Source: CAYJKB01 sp964370625 (GTDB lineage Bacteria; Bacillota; Clostridia; Oscillospirales; Butyricicoccaceae). Taken from it: 64,000 nt of DNA. A program made the translations under genes and the position numbers. The stretch lies in the NCBI GenBank assembly GCA_964370625.1, contig CAYJKB010000004.1, positions 16,319-80,318 on the forward strand, written 5' to 3'. Shown here one piece after another: positions 44,149 to 52,539 of the stretch; within the stretch, counting starts at the first letter, position 1; the number at the start of each line of letters is the position of its first letter. The notes beneath the pieces were generated by a model. The model was not told where the DNA came from and did no database searches. It saw only the letters and a list, made by a program, of their open reading frames with translations.

Positions 44149-45451
44149 ATGCCTATTTGAGTTATTAGCGGCAATAATAGCTCAGCGACCATCTCCAGAA
44201 TGGGTAAAAAAACCAGACATACAATTTCTGTTTAGAATTGCAGATTTCCAAAATGTATCAAATATTGCTTATTATGGATTATTTGGTTTGGAAATAAAAA
44301 AAGGTGCAATTTGGAAAAAAAGATTTGAAGAACGCTATCGCAAAGCTGTCATATCTTATGACCGTTATGAGGCATTAATTCCAAGCTTGCTTGATGTGTT
44401 AGAAGCACGAAAAATACATAATGTAGTTATCGATGATTATACTATGTGTGAATATTTTCCAAAAGCTGATATGTGTGATATTAAAAATGTGCGTATTTTA
44501 ATTGATAAAAACAAGATGAATGAAGTACACAACGCACTAATTAGAATGGACTTTGAAGAAAAAGAAAGCGAAATTAAAAGCGAACGTATTTATTACAAAA
44601 TCCCAGGGATTTATGTAATTATCCAATCAGAAATTAATTTTACTAACAAAAAAATGAAAAAATATTTCGATTTGCCTATTAAAGATTATCCATTATATGA
44701 AAATACTACTTATATCCACACATTTATGCCAGAACAATATTATATCTATCTATTAGCATGTGCAGCAGAAAATTTTGCTAATGGGCTGTTTGATATTAAA
44801 AATATGGTTAATATTTGGGCATATTATGTAAAAGCATATGAAGGTTTAAATTTTTCAATTATCAATAAAGAGCTTACTTTTTTAGGCATTGATAAATTTC
44901 ATAAAACATTATTAAAACTTGCATCTTATTGGTTCACTGGTGAACAATTCCCAGAGAATGATAAACTTTTTGTCGAATTTGAAAACTTTATTTTGTCAAA
45001 AGGGACTAAAGGATATACATTAATGCAAGAAGTATTGCCTTTGATGAAAGAAGTTGCTAGAAAAAATAAAAGGATAAACAGAAAAAGAAAACGTAGAACA
45101 GCTAAACAATGGGCATTCCCATCACTTGAATACATGGTTAAAATGTATCCAGAACTTGAGAAAAAGCCACAATTATTGCTGTTTTATCAACTGAAAAGAC
45201 TTAGCAAAATAGGGCTTCGAGAAGCAAATTCTAATGTTAAAAAAATTATGAGAGTTACAAAAGGCGAAGTTCTTAAAAATGCTGTTACACATAGAGAAAA
45301 TACAATGTTCTTAATCAGTAAGATTAAGAATGCAAATAAGAAAAAATATTCAATAGCAACTGTTGCTGAAAAGGTTGCAGATGAAGCACCTGTGATTGTT
45401 GAAAAAGATGCACAAAATGCAGAGATTATTGAAAACAATAATCCAGAGTAA
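44114..45451 (+). CDS. Nucleotidyltransferase_5-like protein
   Basis: A 445-residue soluble protein with the layout of the uncharacterised nucleotidyltransferase_5 family: an N-terminal helical region, the nucleotidyltransferase-like core (about 85-185, with FEEKESEIKSERIYYKIPG), and a helical C-terminus. The usual R-x(3)-DxD-type metal site is poorly formed here (CDIKNVRILI), so it may not be catalytic. The last 120 residues are basic and low in complexity. GAGGG precedes the ATG, and it overlaps the ATPase by 35 bases, which points to coupled translation. Function unknown. Confidence 0.7.
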   Translation: MNEKAIRDYETKCLFELLAAIIAQRPSPEWVKKPDIQFLFRIADFQNVSNIAYYGLFGLEIKKGAIWKKRFEERYRKAVISYDRYEALIPSLLDVLEARKIHNVVIDDYTMCEYFPKADMCDIKNVRILIDKNKMNEVHNALIRMDFEEKESEIKSERIYYKIPGIYVIIQSEINFTNKKMKKYFDLPIKDYPLYENTTYIHTFMPEQYYIYLLACAAENFANGLFDIKNMVNIWAYYVKAYEGLNFSIINKELTFLGIDKFHKTLLKLASYWFTGEQFPENDKLFVEFENFILSKGTKGYTLMQEVLPLMKEVARKNKRINRKRKRRTAKQWAFPSLEYMVKMYPELEKKPQLLLFYQLKRLSKIGLREANSNVKKIMRVTKGEVLKNAVTHRENTMFLISKIKNANKKKYSIATVAEKVADEAPVIVEKDAQNAEIIENNNPE

Positions 45452-45489
45452 AAACTTTAGGAAATAATGAATAAAAATAATAAAAGAAC

Positions 45490-45516
45490 TTAATTTTTTA
45501 AAATTTCTTCCGATAA
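45490..45516 (+). promoter_or_regulatory. Sigma-28-type promoter of the flgM operon
   Basis: TTAA (45490-45493), 15 bases, TCCGATAA (45509-45516), very close to the FliA/SigD consensus and about 35 bases before flgM. It places flgM-flgN-flgK-flgL under late control. Confidence 0.72.
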
Positions 45517-45550
45517 TAAATATATGGAATAACGTGAGGAGGCGACTAAA

Positions 45551-45868
45551 ATGACTATTTCTGTAGATAAAATTAAAAGTACAAATATAAATAAAACAAA
45601 TAATACAGTGAAAAATGATAAAACTGAAATAAAATCTGCAAAAGCTAAACATTTTGATGAGATTATTATTTCTAGGGATCGTCAAAATATAGAAGAACAG
45701 AAACTTACAGAAAAACTATCACTTCTCACAAAACGTAGCATTCGTGAAAAATCATCAGAAAAGAAAGTTTTAAATCTTAAAGAGAGAATCGAACAAGGAA
45801 CTTATCAAATTGATATAGATAAAATAGCGGAAAAAATGTTATTAATTAGAGGTGATGGAATTGATTAA
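45551..45868 (+). CDS. flgM: Anti-sigma-28 factor FlgM
   Basis: Binds and blocks FliA until it is exported. The 105-residue protein has a disordered Lys/Thr/Asn-rich N-terminus and the sigma-binding C-terminus (KVLNLKERIEQGTYQIDIDKIAEKML, of which ERIEQGTYQIDIDKIAE is the FlgM hallmark). GAGGAGGCG precedes the ATG. It overlaps flgN by 8 bases and lies behind a sigma-28-type promoter. Confidence 0.93.
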   Translation: MTISVDKIKSTNINKTNNTVKNDKTEIKSAKAKHFDEIIISRDRQNIEEQKLTEKLSLLTKRSIREKSSEKKVLNLKERIEQGTYQIDIDKIAEKMLLIRGDGID

Positions 45869-46313
45869 GGAATTTATCGATGTGATAAATGAACTTACAT
45901 GTGTATTTGCAGATCTTGCAACTATTGCTGGAATTAAACTTAAAGCTTCTGCTGAAAATCGAATAGCAACGATAGAAGATTGTATGAAGAAAGAACAATC
46001 TTTATCAATGAAAGTTCGTGGACTTGATACCAAAAGAGAGAAATTACAACAGCAAATGGGGTATGAAGGGCTTACTTTCCGTCAAATTATCGATAAAGGC
46101 GATGAAGAAACAGTAAGACTACTTACGCCAGTGTTTGAAGCATTTACATATCAAGTTAATATGTATAAAACATCAAACGAAAGCGTAACTTCAAGCATTA
46201 ATATAAATCTAAGAAAAATTCAAAGAGATATAGAGAATAGACAGGGCATAAGATATCAAAAAAATTTAGAAGAGATACCAGAGGATACGCACTTAACAAA
46301 TAGAAGCGTATAA
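45861..46313 (+). CDS. flgN: FlgK/FlgL export chaperone FlgN
   Basis: A helical chaperone of the hook-filament junction proteins. The 150-residue product has FlgN-type helices (KEQSLSMKVRGLDTKREKLQ and the C-terminal chaperone region). The TTG at 45861 is preferred, eight bases after AGAGG. A GTG at 45852 and an ATG at 45855 lie on or next to that site. It overlaps flgM and directly precedes flgK. Confidence 0.85.
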   Translation: MIKEFIDVINELTCVFADLATIAGIKLKASAENRIATIEDCMKKEQSLSMKVRGLDTKREKLQQQMGYEGLTFRQIIDKGDEETVRLLTPVFEAFTYQVNMYKTSNESVTSSININLRKIQRDIENRQGIRYQKNLEEIPEDTHLTNRSV

Positions 46314-46330
46314 TTTGAGGAGGATATAGG

Positions 46331-47980
46331 ATGATTCGTTCAACTTTTGCAGGCTTTAATATGTCATCAGCGGCATTAAGAGCTAGCCAATATGCCATTG
46401 ACGTAGCTGGACAAAACCTTTCTAATATAAATACAGTTGGATATACAAGACAAAGATTAGATTTAGCTAGCATAAATCCAGTTGGTGCAAGCAAAACTAA
46501 CTCACAATATGATACTAAAATCGGTCAAGGGGTTATGATGACTGGTGTTACTCAAATACGTGACCCTTATCTTGATATTCAATATAGAAACCAAATGACA
46601 GAAGTAGGTACATATGATGCTACAGATGAAATTTTATCTCGTGTAGGTACTATTTTTGATGAAACAGATAGCACAGCTATTCGTGCTGCATTAAATGATG
46701 TAATAAGCCAGCTTAAAACCATGTCGTCAACTCCAAATGCTGGGGAAGATAACATGGATACTGTTGTGCGTGCATCTTTTGAGATTTTACTTAACATCGT
46801 AAACCAAAATGCAATTGAATCTGATCAACTTCGTGATGAAGTTACTCAACGTATGGAAGAATCATATGTTGATAATGTTAATGATATACTAAAACAAATT
46901 TCGGAACTAAATCGCTCGATTAAAAATTCGGAACTTTTAGGTAGCCCAGCATTAGAACTTAAAGACAATAGAAATACACTTATTGATGCTTTATCTTCAT
47001 ATCTTCCAATTGAAGTAAGTTATGAAACTATTATGCAAAACCCAGATGTTCAAGAAATGACAATAACCTTTACGGACACAAACGGCACAATGCATACACT
47101 AATTGATGATATTTATGCCGCTAGCATGGAGTTTGGAACAATTCCATCAACTCAGCCAGGAATGCCTCCAGAGCATTCTTTAACCTTAACTACAGCTGTA
47201 GACCCAGATTCAGGTATCCCACCAGTAATCACTGATGTAACTGAAATTATGGGTGACGGTGTGCTTCAAGCTAATATGGATATGTTGAATAAAGCAGGTA
47301 CATTTGATGGTACTGATGTTCGTGGGCTTGGATATTATGAAGAAATGTTTGACTCATTTGTTGTTATGTTTGCAGAGCAAATGAACTATTTAAATGCAGA
47401 AAAAGATCCAACAACAGGTTTACCTGTGATTGACCCTGCGACAGGACTTCCTAGCACACAATTTGATTTATTCGCTCCAGCAGATCCTACACTGCCTATG
47501 AGTGCATCAAATATTAAAATTTCTGATGCTTGGATGAAGGGTGAAATTTCTATTAACAAAACATTTGAAGAAGGCCCTGGAGGAACGGAAAACTCAACAG
47601 GATATGAAAATGTTCTTGCGATGATTAATATGTTATCAACTGATAGATTAACATTTACAAAAGATATAATAGACCCAACAACAGGCGCAGTAACTTCAAC
47701 TGTTACAGTTTTTGAAGGTACAATCCAAGAAGCTTATGACAATATCCAAAATGTACAAGCGATTGATAGAAAATCATCTTCAACTCTGCTTGAAAATAGT
47801 ATGATTATATTAAACCAAATTCAAGATACAAAAGATTCTGTATCTTCAGTTAGCCAAGATGAAGAAGTTATGGATCTTATGAGATATCAACAATCATATA
47901 ATGCTGCATCTCGTCTTATGACGACTTTAGATGAAATTTTAGACAAACTAATAAACTCAACTGGTGTAGTTGGTAGATAG
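46331..47980 (+). CDS. flgK: Flagellar hook-filament junction protein FlgK (HAP1)
   Basis: First junction protein on the hook. The 549-residue protein has N-terminal AIDVAGQNLSNINTVGYTRQ, a variable Asp/Thr/Pro-rich middle with repeats of the TTGLP type (about 350-380), and C-terminal DEEVMDLMRYQQSYNAASRLM. GAGGAGG precedes the ATG. It begins 17 bases after flgN and is followed by flgL. Confidence 0.96.
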   Translation: MIRSTFAGFNMSSAALRASQYAIDVAGQNLSNINTVGYTRQRLDLASINPVGASKTNSQYDTKIGQGVMMTGVTQIRDPYLDIQYRNQMTEVGTYDATDEILSRVGTIFDETDSTAIRAALNDVISQLKTMSSTPNAGEDNMDTVVRASFEILLNIVNQNAIESDQLRDEVTQRMEESYVDNVNDILKQISELNRSIKNSELLGSPALELKDNRNTLIDALSSYLPIEVSYETIMQNPDVQEMTITFTDTNGTMHTLIDDIYAASMEFGTIPSTQPGMPPEHSLTLTTAVDPDSGIPPVITDVTEIMGDGVLQANMDMLNKAGTFDGTDVRGLGYYEEMFDSFVVMFAEQMNYLNAEKDPTTGLPVIDPATGLPSTQFDLFAPADPTLPMSASNIKISDAWMKGEISINKTFEEGPGGTENSTGYENVLAMINMLSTDRLTFTKDIIDPTTGAVTSTVTVFEGTIQEAYDNIQNVQAIDRKSSSTLLENSMIILNQIQDTKDSVSSVSQDEEVMDLMRYQQSYNAASRLMTTLDEILDKLINSTGVVGR

Positions 47981-47992
47981 GAGGGCGAATAA

Positions 47993-49054
47993 ATGCGTAT
48001 TACAACTAATATGATAAGACGAAATTATCAGACAAATTTAAATTCATCTTTAAATGGTGTAGATTTTTCTCGTTATCAAGTAGAAACAGGTAGAAAATTT
48101 GAGCATTCATATCAAGACCCTTCAGCAGCAGCAACAGGGAGCGTACTTGAAAATCGTTTTGCTCGTAATAGCGATTATATCGAAGCTACTAAAAACACAA
48201 TGAACTGGCAAAATACTCAAGAAGATGTATTAATGCAAGTTGAAGATATTGCAGCTGAAGTTAATAAAAAATATAGCGTAGAAGCAGCATCAGATACAAA
48301 TGCTGAAAATCGTGATATATATGCAGAACAACTTCGTGAAATGCAAAAATCTATGGTTAATATATTAAATGTTAAATATGGTAATACATATGTAATGGCT
48401 GGAAATGATGCAACAAATCCTCCATTTGAACTTACAGAAGGTGGTTCGCTTTTATACCGTGGAATTAATGTAGACTCAGACCCAGATGCATTAATAGACC
48501 CAGCAGACCCTACTTCTCAAACTATTGGTGAAGTTTTAGATGAGCTAGCTAATGAAGCAGCTTATATAGATTTAGGTTTTGGTATGAACATTGTTGGCGG
48601 TGAAATTGTTCCGTCAAGTGCATTTAATAGTGCAGTTCCTGGAATTGCAGCTATTGGTTATGGAAAAACTCCTGATGTAACAAACCCAGATGGAACGGTA
48701 ACTCCGGGAACAAGCAAAAACCTTATTGTGCTTATGGGGCAAATGGCAGACCAACTTGATAGCCCTTCATTTAATCGTGAAGCATATGAGGGATTATGGG
48801 ATCAATTTAACACTAGCACAGGACTTTTGCTAGATGAAGTAACTGAAATTGGTACAAAATCAAAACTTTTAGATTCAACGCTTACTAGGCTAGAAGCTGA
48901 AGAAATCTCAATCTACGAACAATTTGAACAAAGCATAAACATTGATGAAGCAGAAGCAATCACGAATTTCTCGTATGCAAACTATGTATATAATGCATCG
49001 TTAAAAGTTGGGAATATGATACTAACCCCATCATTACTTGACTTTTTACAATAA
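47993..49054 (+). CDS. flgL: Flagellar hook-filament junction protein FlgL (HAP3)
   Basis: Second junction protein, flagellin-like. The 353-residue protein opens with MRITTNMIRRNYQTNLNSSL and ends with NFSYANYVYNASLKVGNMI, typical of FlgL. The middle carries Asp/Pro/Thr-rich stretches. GGAGGGCG precedes the ATG, 12 bases after flgK. Confidence 0.95.
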   Translation: MRITTNMIRRNYQTNLNSSLNGVDFSRYQVETGRKFEHSYQDPSAAATGSVLENRFARNSDYIEATKNTMNWQNTQEDVLMQVEDIAAEVNKKYSVEAASDTNAENRDIYAEQLREMQKSMVNILNVKYGNTYVMAGNDATNPPFELTEGGSLLYRGINVDSDPDALIDPADPTSQTIGEVLDELANEAAYIDLGFGMNIVGGEIVPSSAFNSAVPGIAAIGYGKTPDVTNPDGTVTPGTSKNLIVLMGQMADQLDSPSFNREAYEGLWDQFNTSTGLLLDEVTEIGTKSKLLDSTLTRLEAEEISIYEQFEQSINIDEAEAITNFSYANYVYNASLKVGNMILTPSLLDFLQ

Positions 49055-49085
49055 TTTTTTTTAGTGCCTTAAGGAGTGAAATGTA

Positions 49086-49703
49086 ATGGAGCAACTTATA
49101 AAAATCACAACTGTACCTATTGAGTATGAATTTAAGATTAATGATGCAAAAATTGAAAGAAGACGGGGTTCAGCTGAAATTGAGATTTCTCGAAATGACG
49201 GCGGACTACAAATGAGAAGTAAACCTGTAAAACTGAATATCGACAGTTTTGATGCAAGAAACTCAGTAGTTCCAACTACAAAAACTTCTATTTATCAAGC
49301 TGCTGATAAGGGAATTCAGTCGGCATATCAAGCAACAGCCCAATTTGCAAGCGAAGGCAGAATGTTGCTTAGTGCAAAAATTGGTGAGGGTGGACAAGCG
49401 ATTAATCAAATATTAGCTCAGCGTACAGCTCAGCCTAAAGGAGATTTCGAAATGACGTTTATTCCAACTACAGGGCCTGAAATTGAATATGAAGCACCAG
49501 AACTTACAGTGCAATATGAAATGGATAAATTGAATTTCGATGCTAAAATTTCAAATGGTAATATCGAGTTTATTCCTGGTTCTTTTGAACTTACTATAAA
49601 TCAACATGCATCTGTAAGCATTGAATACATGGGTGAGCCTATATATGTTCCAGCAAGCGCAGCTGAGTCATTTTCAGGACAAGTTTTAGATGCAAAAGGT
49701 TAA
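49086..49703 (+). CDS. DUF6470 (YviE-like) protein
   Basis: A 205-residue soluble protein. The segment SFDARNSVVPTTKTSIYQAADKG and the later MTFIPTTGPEIEYEAP match the family found between flgL and fliW in Bacillus (YviE). Its function is unknown. A role with CsrA/FliW is only suggested by position. TAAGGAG precedes the ATG. It is followed by a hairpin before fliW. Confidence 0.82.
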   Translation: MEQLIKITTVPIEYEFKINDAKIERRRGSAEIEISRNDGGLQMRSKPVKLNIDSFDARNSVVPTTKTSIYQAADKGIQSAYQATAQFASEGRMLLSAKIGEGGQAINQILAQRTAQPKGDFEMTFIPTTGPEIEYEAPELTVQYEMDKLNFDAKISNGNIEFIPGSFELTINQHASVSIEYMGEPIYVPASAAESFSGQVLDAKG

Positions 49704-49752
49704 ATTATAGCACATTTTCAAACTCTGCGAAATTAATAAAATTAAAGCTTCT

Positions 49753-49805
49753 GGGCGAACATACAGTCAGAATTTTATGCCTCTGGCTTAGTGTTCGTCC
49801 TTTTT
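49753..49805 (+). terminator. Terminator or attenuator before fliW
   Basis: GGGCGAACA (49753-49761) pairs with TGTTCGTCC (49792-49800), including one G-U, and a TTTTT tract follows at 49801. The inner loop can form a short CAG/CTG hairpin. It would separate the flgM operon from fliW-csrA, or attenuate between them. Confidence 0.6.
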
Positions 49806-49825
49806 AAAACAAAGGAGGGGTAAAC

Positions 49826-50257
49826 ATGAGAGAGATGGATTCTTCATTATATGAAGAAAATGAATTAATAATTTTTGATGATGGGCTATTTGGGTTTGAA
49901 TCATATAAGAGATTTTTGCCACTTCCTATGGAAGAAAATAATAATGATTTTTTATGTCTTGTAAGTGTAGAAGATGAAACATTGTCATTTATAATTATTA
50001 ATCCATTTACAATTTTAGCTGATTACAATCCGATATTAACAGCTGATGAAATGAAAAAACTTGAAGTGTCAGAAGATAAGGAATTATCATTTTATTCAAT
50101 ATGTGTAGTAGGAGATACAGCGCAAAATAGTACAGTAAATCTTAAATGTCCAATCGTGGTAAATGCTAAAACTCGTAAAGCTATGCAAGTTATTTTAACT
50201 TCGGGTAATTATAACTTCCGTCATACTTTATCAGCCCTTAAAAGGGAGGGTGAGTAA
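49826..50257 (+). CDS. fliW: Flagellar assembly factor FliW
   Basis: Binds CsrA and flagellin and so frees flagellin mRNA from repression when flagellin is low. The 143-residue protein has LIIFDDGLFGFESYKRFLPL near the start and VNLKCPIVVNAKTRKAMQVIL, typical of FliW. AAAGGAGGGG precedes the ATG. Its stop lies one base before the csrA start, so the pair is coupled. The main partner flagellin gene is not in the window. Confidence 0.95.
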   Translation: MREMDSSLYEENELIIFDDGLFGFESYKRFLPLPMEENNNDFLCLVSVEDETLSFIIINPFTILADYNPILTADEMKKLEVSEDKELSFYSICVVGDTAQNSTVNLKCPIVVNAKTRKAMQVILTSGNYNFRHTLSALKREGE

Positions 50258-50258
50258 T

Positions 50259-50525
50259 ATGCTTGTTTTACAACGAAAAAAAGGTCAAACTTTGCTTGTT
50301 GGAGACAATATAAAAATATCTATTATCGATATTGGTGCTGATGGTGTAAAGCTTGCGATTGATGCTCCACGTGATGTGAAAATTTTGCGTGAAGAATTAT
50401 CAGAAGCTATGAAAACCAATGAGCAATCTGTAGTTAATAAAGAAAAAATATCTGCACTTAAAAACCTACTTAAAACAGAAGGTTTTGGAGAAATGCTTAA
50501 AAATAATAAAGTTGATATAGAATAA
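50259..50525 (+). CDS. csrA: Carbon storage/flagellin translation regulator CsrA
   Basis: RNA-binding dimer that blocks translation of target mRNAs, in Bacillus that of flagellin. The 88 residues begin with MLVLQRKKGQTLLVGDNIKI and DAPRDVKILREEL, the classical CsrA core (about 1-50). The C-terminal ~25 residues are an extra helical tail compared with 60-75-residue relatives. The ATG at 50259 is preferred because AAAGGGAGGG lies before it. A GTG three codons upstream falls inside that run. The product is followed by an intrinsic terminator. Confidence 0.95.
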   Translation: MLVLQRKKGQTLLVGDNIKISIIDIGADGVKLAIDAPRDVKILREELSEAMKTNEQSVVNKEKISALKNLLKTEGFGEMLKNNKVDIE

Positions 50526-50550
50526 AAACCACTAAATTAAGTAGGATTAG

Positions 50551-50579
50551 GCAGATAGTATTATGCTATCTGCTTTTTT
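50551..50579 (+). terminator. Terminator after fliW-csrA
   Basis: A perfect 8-base stem (50551-50558 with 50566-50573, loop of 7) and six T. The following HAD gene uses a GGAG site that starts directly after the T-run. Confidence 0.88.
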
Positions 50580-50588
50580 GGAGATAAA

Positions 50589-51290
50589 ATGATTATGAAA
50601 AAACATTATAAATACTTGCTATGGGATATAGATGATACATTGATTGATTTTAAAAGCTCAGAAAAAATGGCTCTGCAGATGTGTTTTAAACAATTTGGAA
50701 TTGATTTAACTGATGAAGATATTGCGATATATTCTGAAATCAATAGATATTATTGGGAGCTGTTAGCCCAAGGAAAAATAGAAAAATCTATTATGTTAAA
50801 TCTTAGGTTTGAAGATTTTATTAAAAAGTTATCATTAGATAAAATTGATAGCGAAGCAATAAATAAGCTATATCAAGTTAAGCTTGGAGATTATGCAGTT
50901 ATGGTTTGTGATGCATATGAAATTTGTGCACAATTAAAACATAATAAAAAACAGTATGCAGTTACAAATGGTACTGTTATAGCCCAAAATAAAAAGTTAC
51001 ATAAAACAGGCTTAGGAGAATTATTTGACGGAGTATTTATTTCAGATGAAGTAGGATATCAAAAACCAGACATAAGATTCTTTCAATACGCATTTAATAG
51101 AATCCCTAATTTTAAACTCGAAGAAGCTATTATAATCGGAGATTCATTATCTAGTGATATGAAGGGGGCAAATAATGCTGGAATTGACTGTTGTTGGTTC
51201 AATCCAAAGGCTAAGGTAAATGATAATACATCAATTAAAATAAATTATGAAATCAAAAAATTAAAAGAACTGCTTGAAATTGTCATATGA
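50589..51290 (+). CDS. HAD-family hydrolase, YjjG-like nucleotidase
   Basis: A 233-residue HAD phosphatase with all motifs: motif I DIDDTLID (about 14-21), motif II AVTNGT, motif III lysine in GYQKPDIRFF, and motif IV GDSLSSDMKGA. The cap domain lies between I and II. The sequence and length match the YjjG group of noncanonical pyrimidine nucleotidases (for example, dUMP/dTMP analogues). Exact substrate is inference. It begins right after the csrA terminator with GGAG, and no promoter of its own is evident. Confidence 0.83.
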   Translation: MIMKKHYKYLLWDIDDTLIDFKSSEKMALQMCFKQFGIDLTDEDIAIYSEINRYYWELLAQGKIEKSIMLNLRFEDFIKKLSLDKIDSEAINKLYQVKLGDYAVMVCDAYEICAQLKHNKKQYAVTNGTVIAQNKKLHKTGLGELFDGVFISDEVGYQKPDIRFFQYAFNRIPNFKLEEAIIIGDSLSSDMKGANNAGIDCCWFNPKAKVNDNTSIKINYEIKKLKELLEIVI

Positions 51291-51328
51291 TGATTTTTTA
51301 AACAGTGAACATATCATATATACATAAT

Positions 51329-51367
51329 AACAAGTGGGTGTGTCACAATGCGACACACCCACTTGTT
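51329..51367. terminator. Bidirectional terminator between the HAD and lipoprotein genes
   Basis: A perfect 16-base stem (51329-51344 with 51352-51367) with loop ACAATGC, and T-rich sequence on the plus side. Its GTGTGTC-ACAATG-GACACAC core recurs at 57005-57035. Confidence 0.85.
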
Positions 51368-51378
51368 TTAATTTTTAA

Positions 51379-52497
51379 TTATTCAGCTTCAGCAGTAGCT
51401 TGCTCTACATGAGAAAATTCTTCATAAGAATATTTTGCTTTGTTATAGTCAACCACAGCGATATAAAGGTCATTCATATTTGAGTATGATTTATTATATC
51501 TAACATCGTCAAGAGAAAAATAAACTTCGCCAGTATCACGAGATACAAATTGGCTACAATAAATCGTAACATATGATGTAATTCCATCTGGGTATTTTGA
51601 ATCTGTAGCTACGATTTCATAAACTAAGAAAATACTGTTATTAACATCATTATATGATTTTGAAATCCCATCTTTAAGAGTAAAGAAATATGATTTAACT
51701 AGGTTATTTGATTGGATATTAATATTATCAGATTTTAAGAAAGTATAATCATCAACATACATTGTACGATTATAATCACTTGCTAGCTTAGAACTTACGA
51801 TGTCATTAGCTTGGTTTGTAAGCATTTCAAGCGTAGATTCATCAAGTTCTGAATAGCTTGAGATATATTGGTCAGCACCTTCTACAGTAATCGTTTTTTT
51901 GTCTTCATCAATTATATAATTGTTTTCAGTAGCTTCTGATGTATTATAGCTTGCAGTAATAACAACTTCATCACCATTAGCAACGGCAAAAGAATCAGAA
52001 TAATATGTAACATTCTTTAAGAATGCATCTTGAGAAGAGTTGCCTAAAATCATAGTAGCCTCTGGAGAAACACCATTGTATTCAACAACTAAACCTTCAA
52101 ATAAATCAATAACAGTGCCATCTTCAAGATCTGACACAGTGAATTTCACTTCATCGCCTTTAAAAGAAAAACCAAGCTCATCTACAACGTCTTCATCCCA
52201 AGTGATTGTCGCAGTAATTTCATCATCGTTTGATAAATTTTCTGTTTTATCAATGTTTACACTGATTGTGCTTTCTAAAGCAAGAAGCACCCCAAGTTGT
52301 TCAAGCTCTGTGCCATCTATTTCAGGTAAAACTTCATTTTCAAACGCACCAAAGTCAAAAGAGACATCAGCTGTTGCATAGGAATTTAGCCCTGAATAGT
52401 TTACATTTACAAACTGAGTTAATTCAACAGAAGTATTGGTACAACCTGTTAAAAGTAACATGCTTAAAGTGAATGCAATAAATAACAATTTTTTCAT
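51379..52497 (-). CDS. Lipoprotein of unknown function
   Basis: A 372-residue lipoprotein: a basic start (MKKLLF), a hydrophobic stretch, and the lipobox LLLTGC with the cysteine at about 19. The rest is acidic and rich in beta strands. A segment from about 38 to 130 reads like immunoglobulin-like or DUF repeat units (TVSDLEDGTVIDLF, VVEYNGVSPEAT). Such proteins are common in Clostridia, without known role. AGGGG precedes the ATG. It is the last gene of the minus-strand yfcE-coaX unit. Confidence 0.75.
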   Translation of the reverse strand: MKKLLFIAFTLSMLLLTGCTNTSVELTQFVNVNYSGLNSYATADVSFDFGAFENEVLPEIDGTELEQLGVLLALESTISVNIDKTENLSNDDEITATITWDEDVVDELGFSFKGDEVKFTVSDLEDGTVIDLFEGLVVEYNGVSPEATMILGNSSQDAFLKNVTYYSDSFAVANGDEVVITASYNTSEATENNYIIDEDKKTITVEGADQYISSYSELDESTLEMLTNQANDIVSSKLASDYNRTMYVDDYTFLKSDNINIQSNNLVKSYFFTLKDGISKSYNDVNNSIFLVYEIVATDSKYPDGITSYVTIYCSQFVSRDTGEVYFSLDDVRYNKSYSNMNDLYIAVVDYNKAKYSYEEFSHVEQATAEAE

Positions 52498-52539
52498 TTT
52501 TTAACCCCTAATAATCTTTATTTTATTTAAAATAGAATA

